A stretch of 64,000 nt of DNA, from assembly GCF_017921895.1 (NCBI RefSeq), contig NZ_JAFIDN010000002.1, positions 424,968 to 488,967 on the forward strand. Direction: 5' to 3'. The notes below the pieces were generated by a model. It worked only from the letters and a program-made list of their open reading frames with translations, was not told the origin of the DNA and did not search any database. This DNA comes from Natronogracilivirga saccharolytica (lineage in GTDB: Bacteria; Bacteroidota; Rhodothermia; Balneolales; Natronogracilivirgulaceae). Both the position numbers and the translations under genes were made by a program. This document shows, in pieces, positions 1 to 8,663 of this stretch (the stretch's first letter is position 1; each line of letters opens with the position of its first letter).

Positions 1-1
1 T

Positions 2-1009
2 AGTCATGAAAGTGACAGGCTTAAAATTGTGGATGTCACCCAGTGGGGCGATATCGAATGGACAACCATGAACAGTGCTTTTCCGGGTGCAGAAAACCTG
101 AGTATTACCGCTACCGATGCGCCTGACCTGTCACAGGTTACGGATATGACCCGGATGTTCCGGAACGCTGAATCTTTCAATGGTGACATCGGTCACTGGG
201 ATACCGGCAATGTCGAGACCATGAACCGGATGTTCAAAAGAGCTGACTCGTTCAACCAGGACATCGGCGGATGGTACACAGCCGAAATCACCAGTATGTT
301 TGAGGTTTTCATGGGAGCCGAATCATTTAACGGAGACATAAGCAATTGGGATACCAGAAATGTCACACACATGAACGAAATGTTTAAAGGTGCCGAAACC
401 TTTGATCAGGATTTTGGTTTTTGGAATACCGGGCAAGTAGAAACAATGTCGGGAATGTTCTCAGAGGCGGTTTCCTTCGACCAGGATATCGGCAATCTTG
501 ATGTCAGGGATGTCCAGGACATGGAAAACATGCTGGACGGATCGGGTCTCTCGGTCGATAATTACGATAACACACTCGCCGGTTGGGCTCAGCAGCAGGT
601 CCAGCCGGATGTGATCCTGGGTGCAGAAGGACTTTATTACTGTCATTCGGCAGAAGAGCGGCAACATCTTGTAGATGAATTTGACTGGACCATCAATGAT
701 GCTGGGATATCGGTGTATTGTGAAAAACCCGGACCAGTCGTGTTGGTTGACCCGGGCGACGAAGATCCTATTGAACCCGATGCCGTAACATTTACCTGGA
801 ATGTCCCTCAGGCAGGTGTTGAGCAGTACGGATTTGAACTGGCCGGTGACGAGTCTTTTGATGCGTTGGTTATCGACTCGGTGACTACTGATACCACCAT
901 CACTCTGAACGATCTGGAGTCGGAATCGATCTACTACTGGCGGGTCCGGGGCGAAAACGACACCGGCCGGGGGGGGCTATCTGGTGCGGATGCAGACGGC
1001 AGGCTATAG
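2..1009 (+). CDS. BspA-like (DUF285) surface protein, 5' end outside window, C-terminus frameshifted
   Basis: The reading frame is open to the left edge of the window, so the true start lies upstream; the internal GTG at 29 is not a credible start. The protein carries about five copies of the BspA/DUF285 repeat, seen as recurring MxxMFxxAxSFNxDIxxWDTxNV segments, followed by a fibronectin type III-like domain ending in YYWRVRG. Such proteins are secreted surface proteins. The frame ends at a TAG at 1007 just after a run of eight G (969-976). In the next frame the sequence reads GYLVRMQTAGYSDVKKITLV plus K and stop at 1038, which is the end of a T9SS sorting domain. Removing one G would join the two frames. 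The main body of the sorting domain is absent, so an internal deletion is also likely. Confidence 0.8.
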   Translation, partial: SHESDRLKIVDVTQWGDIEWTTMNSAFPGAENLSITATDAPDLSQVTDMTRMFRNAESFNGDIGHWDTGNVETMNRMFKRADSFNQDIGGWYTAEITSMFEVFMGAESFNGDISNWDTRNVTHMNEMFKGAETFDQDFGFWNTGQVETMSGMFSEAVSFDQDIGNLDVRDVQDMENMLDGSGLSVDNYDNTLAGWAQQQVQPDVILGAEGLYYCHSAEERQHLVDEFDWTINDAGISVYCEKPGPVVLVDPGDEDPIEPDAVTFTWNVPQAGVEQYGFELAGDESFDALVIDSVTTDTTITLNDLESESIYYWRVRGENDTGRGGLSGADADGRL

Positions 1010-1333
1010 CGATGTGAAAAAAATAACGCTTGTTAAGTAGATGACGGCGATGTTCCGGCATCCAGCGCTGTGTCAATAGATTTTTTTGTTAGAAAGTGTT
1101 AATCCGTTGGCGGGTTGCCGGTTAAAACCTTTTTGTATTTCAAAATATGACCGAATTGAGTTGCAGGCGCAGATTAGGCAATCTTAATTAAGCTAATTTA
1201 ACTTGTAATGGACAAGGTTTTCGTCGTTTATTTGTGATCAAAATGATCATATGCATAATCGCTGTGGTCAAGCAATTGCCGATGTTCCGCAGTTATTGCA
1301 AGCTTTTGAGTATTTCATATTTACCAAACGAAA

Positions 1334-2221
1334 ATGAAAAAACCACTGTCCACACTTTTTACCTCCCTGTTGCTGTTTGCGTTTACTCCGCATGGAAATG
1401 AGGCGGAGATCGAACAAATTGGTGACGGAAATGAAATCGGGATCGAGCAAATCGGGTCCGGTCATTCCGCGTTCATCACACAGATCGGGAATGATAACGT
1501 TGCGGACATAGAACAGATGGGTGCGTCTCATGAAGCCCGTGTTTCACAGGAAGGCAGTCATGAAGTGCATATTGAGCAGGCTGGTACCGGCAATCAGGCC
1601 TTTGTAGAACAGGTTTCCGGTCAGGGTAGCAGTGGTGGTGACGGGAACTGGCCGGGCAACTCCAGTCCGTTTGCTTTTCAGGGTGGAGGAGCTGCCGGTG
1701 ACGGATCATCGTTTGCTCACATCGAACAGGTAGGCGAGCAGAATGTCGCTTCAGTTACTCAGGAGGGTTCACACTTTGCTGATATTTATCAGGATGGAAC
1801 CGGCAACGCTGTTTCACTGACCCAGGTCGGTGGCGCTTCGGGCGAAGGTTCGGCAGGAAATCCCGGCAACGCCAATCCGCCGCCCTTTTCCGGCGGCAAT
1901 TTCCCGGGCAATGCCAATCCGCCTCCATTTTCCGGAGGAGCTGAAACTTTCGCGGCATATGCAGAGCTTCATCAGGAAGGGCATGATAACCTGATTGACC
2001 TCCATCAGGAAGGCAGCCATTATGCCGAAATAACTCAGATTGGAGAAGGCAATCAGGCTAATGTGAACCAGTTGTGGGGTGACGGCAATGGCGGGTCCCA
2101 TGCGGATATTTACCAGCACGGAATGTCCAATATGGCAGACGTAACTCAGTATGGAGGCGGCCATTCAGTGATCATCGAGCAGTTCGGAAATGGCAATTCA
2201 GCCACTGTGATCCAGCGATAA
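1334..2221 (+). CDS. Curlin-repeat amyloid fibre protein (CsgA/CsgB-like)
   Basis: The 295-residue product starts with a signal peptide (MKKPLSTLFTSLLLFAF) and then carries many roughly 11-residue curlin repeats of the form IxQxGxxNxAxI, for example IEQIGDGNEIG and ITQIGNDNVAD. Curlin repeats form extracellular amyloid fibres (curli) in biofilms. Several repeats have GSH or GGH where Asn is usual, giving a His-rich version. Two Gly/Pro-rich inserts interrupt the array, one with a tandem GNANPPPFSGG motif (about 1870-1941). It ends in VIQR, reminiscent of the CsgB end, so nucleator versus major subunit is open. No csgE, csgF or csgG is visible here. Confidence 0.85.
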   Translation: MKKPLSTLFTSLLLFAFTPHGNEAEIEQIGDGNEIGIEQIGSGHSAFITQIGNDNVADIEQMGASHEARVSQEGSHEVHIEQAGTGNQAFVEQVSGQGSSGGDGNWPGNSSPFAFQGGGAAGDGSSFAHIEQVGEQNVASVTQEGSHFADIYQDGTGNAVSLTQVGGASGEGSAGNPGNANPPPFSGGNFPGNANPPPFSGGAETFAAYAELHQEGHDNLIDLHQEGSHYAEITQIGEGNQANVNQLWGDGNGGSHADIYQHGMSNMADVTQYGGGHSVIIEQFGNGNSATVIQR

Positions 2222-2440
2222 CCGTCCGGTTAATGCAAGGTATGATTTAAGCCGGATGTCGGGAACAGGCAGCAATACCGACGATCAGTTGATGATCATT
2301 GCCTGTTCCGATTTATCAGATTGAAAACAAAACCTGATTTCGTAATCCGGAGTCGGGTTTTTTTATGTGCTGATCTTTGCAGGGTTATGTTGCCAATCAG
2401 TACAATTGCTTTAAGTAAAGTTGTAATGATATATAAAATA

Positions 2441-2476
2441 AAAGCCTTGCCGATGATAATATCGGCAAGGCTTTTT
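2441..2476. terminator. Bidirectional rho-independent terminator
   Basis: A perfect 14-bp stem (AAAGCCTTGCCGAT at 2441-2454 with its complement at 2461-2474) encloses a 6-nt loop. It is followed by Ts on the + strand and preceded by an A-rich stretch that would give U's on the - strand. It sits between the convergent curlin and rhodopsin genes and can serve both. Confidence 0.85.
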
Positions 2477-2565
2477 CAAAAACCGGGTAACCGGGTTAGC
2501 TCTGTTGAAATCAAATTGATGTCATAGAAAACAAATCGGTTAATGCAGGATACCCGCTTTTTGTA

Positions 2566-3429
2566 TCAGCTTGTTGTGGTAAGCTTTTCGTAATCATAGC
2601 CGTCCGCCTTGCTCATCTCCTGAGCCGTCAGCGTAAGCAGAATGCCGTAGATTACCTTGGAGCTGACGTCTGCCACGGTGTAGGTGATGTGCCGTCCGAC
2701 TACAGCAGCTTCACTCAAAGCAGGTTCGAGACCAAGGTTGAACAGATACGGCATCAGATAGGCGCCGGGGTACAGCATCCATGAGAAAAGGAACAGAGCC
2801 CAGATCGTGCTGAGATATTTCTGTACTTTCGGCGGCGCTCCTTCTTTACCTTCGGTGATTACCTTTTTCATGACCACAAGAATGTGGATGAAGAACAGTG
2901 TGGATATAAAGCCCCAGACAAAAAAGAGTGTTGGGTTGGTGTATTCATAATACTGGCCCACATATCCTGTGAGGATCATCAGTGTTCCTGAAAACCAGAA
3001 CTGATTTCTTATCGAACTGAACGAGCTTCTGGTCAGCGAAACGACAAAAAGGATCTGAAACAGCAGCATGGGGACATCGATGAGCCAGTTCAGATAGCGG
3101 TAACCATTGTTGAACTGATCGGTTTCTGACCCCAGGAAGTAGCGTCCGGCATCTGAATCAAAGACAAAGGCACTGGTCCAGTTCTGCTGCTGAATCATCA
3201 GCAGAAGGAATGCAGAAACCATAACCACAACTGAAAGAACCGATGAAATCCGGTATTTCGGAGCTACCGTCTTCATTGTGAGTACGAAATAGAGCAATGC
3301 CGCCAGCATAATGGCAAAACCGACAGTCAGGACGTGCGCTGACATCTGGTAAGCCATTTCGGTATATCCTGAATCAATGCCCACATAATTTTCGAAAGTG
3401 GCGTTGCCCAGGGACATCAAATTATCCAT
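2566..3429 (-). CDS. Sodium-pumping rhodopsin (NDQ type)
   Basis: A 287-residue seven-helix microbial rhodopsin. In helix C the segment RYLNWLIDVPMLLFQ supplies N114, D118 and Q125, the NDQ triad that defines light-driven Na+ pumps such as KR2. The retinal Schiff-base lysine is K258 in DVSSKVIYG, with D254 one helical turn before it. NQFWFSG and LYPGAYLMPYL are also close to KR2-like proteins. It exports Na+ across the inner membrane in light, building a sodium gradient. An AAGGAG ribosome site lies 5-6 bases before the ATG. The retinal-forming blh gene is divergently transcribed 324 bp away, as expected for a retinal-dependent pump. Confidence 0.96.
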   Translation of the reverse strand: MDNLMSLGNATFENYVGIDSGYTEMAYQMSAHVLTVGFAIMLAALLYFVLTMKTVAPKYRISSVLSVVVMVSAFLLLMIQQQNWTSAFVFDSDAGRYFLGSETDQFNNGYRYLNWLIDVPMLLFQILFVVSLTRSSFSSIRNQFWFSGTLMILTGYVGQYYEYTNPTLFFVWGFISTLFFIHILVVMKKVITEGKEGAPPKVQKYLSTIWALFLFSWMLYPGAYLMPYLFNLGLEPALSEAAVVGRHITYTVADVSSKVIYGILLTLTAQEMSKADGYDYEKLTTTS

Positions 3430-3753
3430 AAACTCTCCTTTTGGTTAGGATTTAAAAAAAACTGATTTTTTTACAGCATGCCCCAAAACCGAGTTTTTTT
3501 TAAAAAAGTTTGACCTGAGTCATGTTTTTTTGAATGATTTCCGTCGTTACAAGCTTGGTTTTTTTACAATTGATTAAGGTGCAGAGAGTTGTGCTGGTTT
3601 TCCTGTCAAGGGATTTTTTTATCCGGAAAAAACAGGCAGGCTGTCCCGGAAATGTATCCGGGAATGTCTTCGGGAATGATTCCGGCAATGATTTGTTTTG
3701 TTTCAAAGTCATGTGGCAGCTCCTTCTGATTCCTGTATAAAAGATTCATATCT
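3430..3753. promoter_or_regulatory. Divergent promoter region between rhodopsin and blh
   Basis: This 324-bp gap must hold the promoters of both genes. It has A/T homopolymer runs near 3450-3510 and, at about 3648-3690, several short repeats of a (C)CGGGAATG-type unit. I could not assign exact -33/-7 elements. No convincing coding sequence lies here. Confidence 0.5.
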
Positions 3754-4680
3754 ATGAGGCATTCATCCAAAGTGATGGTCTGGTCCGTTGTCCTGGTAAC
3801 CATTGTCATGATCCTGTTCAGCAGCCTGTTTTCAGATACGGCAGCAAACTGGAGTCTCTGGATCGTACTTGCATCCGTGGTGCTTGTTGGGATACCGCAC
3901 GGTGCCATTGACCACATTATGGCCGAAAAAATCTACGGACTGGACGCATCATGGCGCGGCCGGGCGCTGTTCTATGGTATGTATTTCGGACTGATGATAC
4001 TTGTTGGCGGACTCTGGCTCATCCAGCCTGTGCTCGGACTGCTCTTCTTCTTTGCCATTTCCATCTATCACTTCGGCCAGGCTGATATGGAGGATTTTCT
4101 TACGCATGAATCAAGTGGATTCACCTGGTACATTACCCGCGGACTTTTCATCATCGGACTGATCGTATTCTCTGACACGACGGTGAGCTACCCCATTATG
4201 GCAAAGGCAGTGAATACGGATGCTGCAGCGATATCACACCTGCTTCCGGATGCCGGTGTCATGTTGTCTTTTGTGACAGTGATCTATGGTTCGGTCTTTT
4301 TTTATGCCTGGCTAACCAACAGGCTTCAAAACGGAATGCGTTTTCTCGCCGACAGTCTGCTTCTGACGGCTCTTTTTTTATTTACCGGCCCAATGATCGG
4401 TTTTGCTGTTTATTTTGCACTATGGCACTCTGCCGGACATGTATTCGAGATGCAGCGTTATCTTGGCGAACAAAACGAACCTATGTCGCTTTTACAGTTC
4501 TACAAATCGGCCGCTCCCTTTACGCTCATCTCCCTTGCCGGCCTCGCACTTCTTGCCGCTGTAAATCATGCATTTGGTATGGAAGAGCAGTTCATTGCTC
4601 TCATGTTTATTCTCATCAGCGTACTGACTCTGCCGCATATGGTCATTGTCGACAAGATGTACGGAGAGGCAGGCAGTTAA
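3754..4680 (+). CDS. blh: Beta-carotene 15,15'-dioxygenase, Brp/Blh family
   Basis: A 308-residue polytopic membrane protein with the family motif GIPHGAIDH (residues 46-54), a further YHFGQAD motif near residue 106 and FALWHSAGH in the C-terminal half. These His residues bind the catalytic iron in Brp/Blh enzymes, which cleave beta-carotene symmetrically into two retinal molecules. Its location next to the rhodopsin gene on the opposite strand supports the role: it makes the chromophore. No carotenoid biosynthesis genes (crtE/B/I/Y) are in this window, so carotene must be made from a locus elsewhere. Confidence 0.93.
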   Translation: MRHSSKVMVWSVVLVTIVMILFSSLFSDTAANWSLWIVLASVVLVGIPHGAIDHIMAEKIYGLDASWRGRALFYGMYFGLMILVGGLWLIQPVLGLLFFFAISIYHFGQADMEDFLTHESSGFTWYITRGLFIIGLIVFSDTTVSYPIMAKAVNTDAAAISHLLPDAGVMLSFVTVIYGSVFFYAWLTNRLQNGMRFLADSLLLTALFLFTGPMIGFAVYFALWHSAGHVFEMQRYLGEQNEPMSLLQFYKSAAPFTLISLAGLALLAAVNHAFGMEEQFIALMFILISVLTLPHMVIVDKMYGEAGS

Positions 4681-4995
4681 ATTCCTGCTGAGAGACGCTT
4701 TATTTATCCAATTTCATTGAAACCATCTGCCGTCATTCAACTACGACACTGGTTGTCGCATCAGGATGGTATATTTCAATAGAGTTTAGAAGGGAGACCG
4801 CAACGAAGGGCGCGGCCGCTCGGGCAGCTCCTGATGCAAGCCGTCCGGTTGCCTTGTCATCTTCTGAGAAGAGGAGTTGCCCGCAGCGGATTCTGCATGA
4901 TTATGAGATATCAGGTTGCTATATTGCCTCCATCGTCATGCGGTAATCAACTATTTCTGAGAAACAACTATTTCTTACTAATCATCAGCACCATC
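4681..4995. other. Intergenic region, blh to WYL regulator
   Basis: 315 bp without a supported gene. A short inverted repeat (GACAC/TTGTC-type, near 4745-4760) is visible. The reading frame of the next gene is open through part of this stretch, but its product there lacks family similarity. Confidence 0.4.
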
Positions 4996-5904
4996 ATGGT
5001 AAAACGCTACTTGCTTCTAACCGAGAAGATAAGCAACGACTGGTACCCTTCGTTCGATGAGCTCAGGGCTTTCCTCAATGAGCACGATATTCACATTTCC
5101 GGCCGGACACTTCAGCGCGATATTCAGCACATCCGCAACGAGTACGGTATCGAAATAGAATACGACCGACGGAAAAAAGGATACGTCATCAACCGGGAAA
5201 AAAGTCTGGATGTGAACTCTTTCCTGAGGTTCATGGGAATGGTACGGACGGCGGATATCCTGACTGACTCGCTGCGGTCAAGCCGCGAAAGCATGCAGTA
5301 TCTGCAATTCGATTCGGTTCATCTGTTTGCCGGCAGGGAGTACATCAAACCGCTGCTGCGAGCGATCCACGACCGGCGGCTTGTCGGGTTCACGCATCAG
5401 AAGTTTGACCGGGACAAGCCATCAAACGTCATATTTCAGCCCTACTTCCTGCTGGAGTATCAGTATCGATGGTACCTTGTCGGAATTCCGGAAGGTCAAA
5501 AAGAGCCCAAAAATTACGGCCTCGATCGTATTTCACGACTGGATATCCTGCCGGAAACATTTGAGCGAACCAGCGATACGTACATCAGGGATAAATACCG
5601 CAACACGGTGGGACTCAATTATGATGCCGGGGATCCGGTCACCGTCACCATCCGCTGTACGGCACTTACCGGAAAATACCTCGAAACGCTGCCAGTTCAC
5701 GAATCTCAAGCAGTTCTGGAAAGGGGAGAATCACACTGGCTGATACGCTTCCGGGTAGTTCCGAATTTTGAGTTTGAACAAAAGCTGATGATGCATTTGC
5801 AGCAGATGGAAGTTGTGAGTCCGGACTGGTTTCGCCGGAAATTTGCAGGAAAGCTGCGGGAGGCGCTTAAATATTATGATGGCACAATGCCATCGTCCGG
5901 ATGA
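4996..5904 (+). CDS. WYL-domain transcriptional regulator
   Basis: I place the start at the ATG at 4996, where the protein begins MVKRYLLLTEKIS; upstream in-frame sequence does not look like the family. The N-terminal part is a DeoR-like winged helix (FDELRAFLNEHDIHISGRTLQRDI), and the rest carries a WYL domain, seen in QYRWYLVGI and YGLDRISRLDI, and a C-terminal WCX-like extension. WYL proteins are ligand-sensing transcription factors, often binding nucleic-acid ligands or nucleotides. The target is unknown; the next gene downstream (DoxX-like), which has a dyad in its leader, is a plausible candidate. Confidence 0.85.
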   Translation: MVKRYLLLTEKISNDWYPSFDELRAFLNEHDIHISGRTLQRDIQHIRNEYGIEIEYDRRKKGYVINREKSLDVNSFLRFMGMVRTADILTDSLRSSRESMQYLQFDSVHLFAGREYIKPLLRAIHDRRLVGFTHQKFDRDKPSNVIFQPYFLLEYQYRWYLVGIPEGQKEPKNYGLDRISRLDILPETFERTSDTYIRDKYRNTVGLNYDAGDPVTVTIRCTALTGKYLETLPVHESQAVLERGESHWLIRFRVVPNFEFEQKLMMHLQQMEVVSPDWFRRKFAGKLREALKYYDGTMPSSG

Positions 5905-5928
5905 CGGGAACGCTGCAGCCCGATGGAG

Positions 5929-5980
5929 GTGTAATTATAGCTCAATGCCATCACATAATGTCATCGCTATAAAATTACAC
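5929..5980. promoter_or_regulatory. Inverted repeat before the DoxX-like gene
   Basis: GTGTAATTATAGC (5929-5941) and GCTATAAAATTACAC (5966-5980) form an imperfect dyad with a two-base difference in arm length. It lies 14 bp before the ATG at 5995 and just after the WYL regulator gene, so it could be an operator or a leader hairpin. Confidence 0.45.
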
Positions 5981-5994
5981 TTCGCCCAAAATTT

Positions 5995-6486
5995 ATGCCC
6001 ATTTTTTCCCGCCTTCTCAATCAGTACGACCACATCGACCAGTCTGTCACCCGGTGGATGGCCAGAAACGGAATTTTCCTTCTGCGGATCAGCATCGGCC
6101 TGATATTCGTCTGGTTCGGAGCGTTGAAATTCTTTCCCGGTGCCAGTCCGGCCGAGCAGCTTGCCGGCAGCTCCATCGAAATCCTTACATTCGGCATCAT
6201 CCCGGCCGCAATCGGGCTGCCGTTGCTGGCTGTCTGGGAGTGTCTGATCGGAATCGGCATGTTCGTCCGCAAGTACATGCGGTTTACCATTCTGATGCTT
6301 TATGTGCAGATGATCGGCACCTTTTCACCGATTGTAATTCTTCCTTATGTCGTGTTTGACGGATTTCCCCTGGTCCTGACCATGGATGGCCAGTATATCA
6401 TCAAAAATGTGGTGGTGATAGCGGCGGCTTTGGTGATTGGCGCTACGGTGCGCGGCGGGAAGCTTGAGTCCGAGCCTGAATCCTGA
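5995..6486 (+). CDS. DoxX/DUF417-like membrane protein
   Basis: A 163-residue protein with four predicted membrane helices. The first helix region LRISIGLIFVWFGALKFFPG is typical of the DoxX/YkgB (DUF417) group of small inner-membrane proteins, whose roles are tied to redox or stress functions but are not settled. The gene follows the WYL regulator by 90 bp on the same strand. Its 3' end overlaps the convergent gene at 6443-6859 by 44 bp. Confidence 0.7.
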   Translation: MPIFSRLLNQYDHIDQSVTRWMARNGIFLLRISIGLIFVWFGALKFFPGASPAEQLAGSSIEILTFGIIPAAIGLPLLAVWECLIGIGMFVRKYMRFTILMLYVQMIGTFSPIVILPYVVFDGFPLVLTMDGQYIIKNVVVIAAALVIGATVRGGKLESEPES

Positions 6487-6859
6487 AAAACAGATACGGC
6501 CCGATGAATACCCAGACCGGTACCAGCACCCACAAATTGCCATCGGAAATGTTATAGTTCTGCATTATTTCCTGCCAGGATAATCCGGTTGCATAGCGTC
6601 CCAAGCCGGTTTCAAATGCAAGCGTCATAAGCAGCCAGATACCGCCAACCGCCCGGGCCTGATTTGCAGAGGCCAGCGGCCACCGGACAGTGAGTACCCG
6701 GAAGTAAACGGAAAACAGAAGCAACAGGATGACGGTGGAAATCTGATAGGCGGCAGATGCTGACATTAGCGGGAGATATAAAGCATCCCTGGCGATTCCG
6801 TTCAGGATCGCCAGGATCATCATCCCGAACCATGCAAATATGTATTTGACGAGGATCAC
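6443..6859 (-). CDS. Conserved four-helix membrane protein of unknown function
   Basis: The 138-residue product has about four hydrophobic helices (for example FAWFGMMILAILNGIARD and AVGGIWLLMTLAFETGLGR). The pattern of AILNG.RD, QISTVIL, IWLLMTLAFE and LVPVWVFIGPYLFF belongs to a conserved but uncharacterised bacterial membrane family I recognise only by sequence. It appears to start with GTG (6857-6859). The last 44 bp overlap the convergent DoxX-like gene. Function unknown. Confidence 0.65.
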   Translation of the reverse strand: MILVKYIFAWFGMMILAILNGIARDALYLPLMSASAAYQISTVILLLLFSVYFRVLTVRWPLASANQARAVGGIWLLMTLAFETGLGRYATGLSWQEIMQNYNISDGNLWVLVPVWVFIGPYLFFRIQARTQASRRAP

Positions 6860-6868
6860 GTGCCGGTT

Positions 6869-7426
6869 TCAGGACTCGTCAATCCGGAAGCCGAATTTGA
6901 CATCATCCCAATGCAGCATCAGTTTCCCCGAATCTTCGGCGATATCTTCAAAGTAAAACATCATCTGCTCCATGTGGAATGTTTCTTCGGGTTCAACCCG
7001 GACACGCAAGGCATCTTCATCCGGATTGTAGTTATAGGCGCCCCACTGATCGGCCACCTGATTGAAGATTACCGTCCAGGGTCCCTCTTCCTGCGGGATG
7101 GTAAACAGGCTGTACGTACCGGCTTCAAGAGGCTCGCCCTCAACTTTGACATCATCAGAAAGCGTGATGGTGGTAGCCTCATCGGCGCCGGTCCGCCATA
7201 TTTCGTCAAACGGGACGAGTTCGCCGAAGATGTCCCGATCGCGGACAGCCGGTCTGCCGTAGGTTATCGTAACTTCGGTGGTTCCTATGGTCTGGGAAAC
7301 AACGGCGTTTGGACTTACGCGGATGTCGTCATGGGCGCGGTCCTGCGCTATGGCGCCTGGTGCCGCGATCAGGTAAATAATGAGTCCTGCCAGAATAGTT
7401 TTGATGGATAACATTTGAGCTTTCAT
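6869..7426 (-). CDS. DUF2911 secreted protein
   Basis: I choose the ATG at 7426, which gives a clean signal peptide (MKAQMLSIKTILAGLIIYLI...AIAQ). Upstream in-frame codons lack family character. The mature part matches DUF2911: SPNAVVSQTIGTTEVTITYGRP, FGELVPFDEIWRTGADEATT in shorter pieces, GTYSLFTIP and VIFN. The family is common in Bacteroidota-like bacteria, is periplasmic or secreted, and its function is unknown. It is transcribed toward the membrane protein at 6443-6859, only 9 bp away, so the two may be co-transcribed. Confidence 0.88.
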   Translation of the reverse strand: MKAQMLSIKTILAGLIIYLIAAPGAIAQDRAHDDIRVSPNAVVSQTIGTTEVTITYGRPAVRDRDIFGELVPFDEIWRTGADEATTITLSDDVKVEGEPLEAGTYSLFTIPQEEGPWTVIFNQVADQWGAYNYNPDEDALRVRVEPEETFHMEQMMFYFEDIAEDSGKLMLHWDDVKFGFRIDES

Positions 7427-7584
7427 AGGAATACTGGTTTTGGTTCCTGTTTCGCGGAATAGTTCTCCGACCATTGTTGTTGTACCATACGCGCTTTCAT
7501 ATCTGTAACGATAAATACAGCTGCCGGTGTTCCGGTGTACCTGTCCGCTTATGGGCATAGCACTTCGTGACCTTCGGTTCGTCT

Positions 7585-7790
7585 GTTTAAAATTTTCGAT
7601 TTATAATGACAGATAGAATGACATGACCGTTTTTAATTATGCTCATGTGTGTCCGGATTTCAGCTGGTCATGATCATTTCATGTGTTTAAAATTTTTGAT
7701 TAAGTGGACACATGCAATTCCATGACCGGTTTTAATCATGCGCCTGTGTGTCCTGACGCCCGTCCGGTCATGTTCATTTCATTTAAAAAT
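7585..7790. repeat. 100-bp imperfect tandem repeat in a 489-bp intergenic region
   Basis: Unit 1 (7585-7684) and unit 2 (7685-7784) both begin GTTTAAAATTTT and share CATGACCG.TTTTAAT.ATG, TGTGTGTCC and GGTCATG.TCATTTCAT; a third TTTAAAAAT follows. No gene is visible in the surrounding gap (7427-7915). Both units are also rich in CATG steps, so paired regulatory sites or a transcribed leader are possible. Confidence 0.7.
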
Positions 7791-7915
7791 CATGTATCGT
7801 TTGCAATATGTAAATTATGGTCCGAGATGCCGTAATATTGCAGCCGGCATTTTTTTCTTATGGAAGCTGACTCCGGTCCGGGGCGGCATAAGCATATTTA
7901 CTTTCTGTGTTACTC

Positions 7916-8527
7916 ATGATGTACATACTTGATCTGCTTGGCACGGCAACATTTGCGGTTACCGGCGCCCTCGCTGCAGGCCGCAAGCGGATGGATATTT
8001 TCGGAGTGGTTGTTCTCGGATGTGTCACCGCTATCGGCGGCGGGACGCTTCGTGACGTGATTCTCGGCAATCATCCGGTATTCTGGATTTCCAACAATGT
8101 GTACCTTCTGGTTGCCACGCTTGCAGCAGTGGGAACCTTTCTGCTTGTCCGGTACTGGAGGGTGCCGATGAGAACGCTGGTGTACGCAGATGCGGCCGGA
8201 CTGGCGATTTTTACTGTTATTGGTTTTCAGCGCGGACTCGAAGTGACCGGTTCCTACAGTATCGCCGTCGTTATGGGTGTGACCACAGGCGTGGTTGGCG
8301 GGATGATTCGCGATGTACTTGCAGGCGAGATCCCGCTGATTCTGCGGCGGGAGATTTACGCTTCTGCCAGCCTGTGCGGAGCCATTCTTTTTGCATTGAT
8401 GCACTATTTCCAGTTCCCTGGTGTATGGGCCGTCATCGTTGCTGTCCTGACCATTTTCACGATTCGGCTTGCCGCACTGCGATGGAATGTGTCCCTGCCG
8501 CTGCTGCGTCTCGAGGAGGAAAGATAA
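7916..8527 (+). CDS. TRIC-type cation channel family protein (UPF0126, YicG-like)
   Basis: About 203 residues, seven predicted membrane helices in two repeats. Each half has the family glycine/arginine motif: GGGTLRDVILG in the first and GGMIRDVLAGEIP in the second. Prokaryotic TRIC proteins are trimeric K+-permeable channels of the inner membrane. An in-frame GTG lies at 7907, but family members begin MxxILDLxG, so the ATG at 7916 or 7919 is preferred. No strong ribosome site is seen. Confidence 0.9.
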   Translation: MMYILDLLGTATFAVTGALAAGRKRMDIFGVVVLGCVTAIGGGTLRDVILGNHPVFWISNNVYLLVATLAAVGTFLLVRYWRVPMRTLVYADAAGLAIFTVIGFQRGLEVTGSYSIAVVMGVTTGVVGGMIRDVLAGEIPLILRREIYASASLCGAILFALMHYFQFPGVWAVIVAVLTIFTIRLAALRWNVSLPLLRLEEER

Positions 8528-8663
8528 ACGCAATCGTCATTGCAAAAGGATTTTCTTTTTGATACTCTCTGAGAGCAGGCCCGGTGCGCGGGTTATATCC
8601 GCCGTTGCAGGGCCCTGTGTTTGGAAAAAAATGATAATAAATGGCTAAAAGAGGTGCATGAGT

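Noticed and set aside
3500..3917. Overlapping open frames on both strands between rhodopsin and blh
   Set aside because: They depend on short CCGGGAATG-like repeats and T-runs, have no signal peptide or family pattern, and conflict with the promoter region.
6860..7411. A 183-codon + strand frame
   Set aside because: It is the antisense of the DUF2911 gene, which has clear family motifs and a signal peptide.
8560..8640. GC-rich leader before the aldo/keto reductase as a riboswitch
   Set aside because: Some pairing is possible, but it fits no riboswitch consensus I know and an ordinary ribosome site follows.
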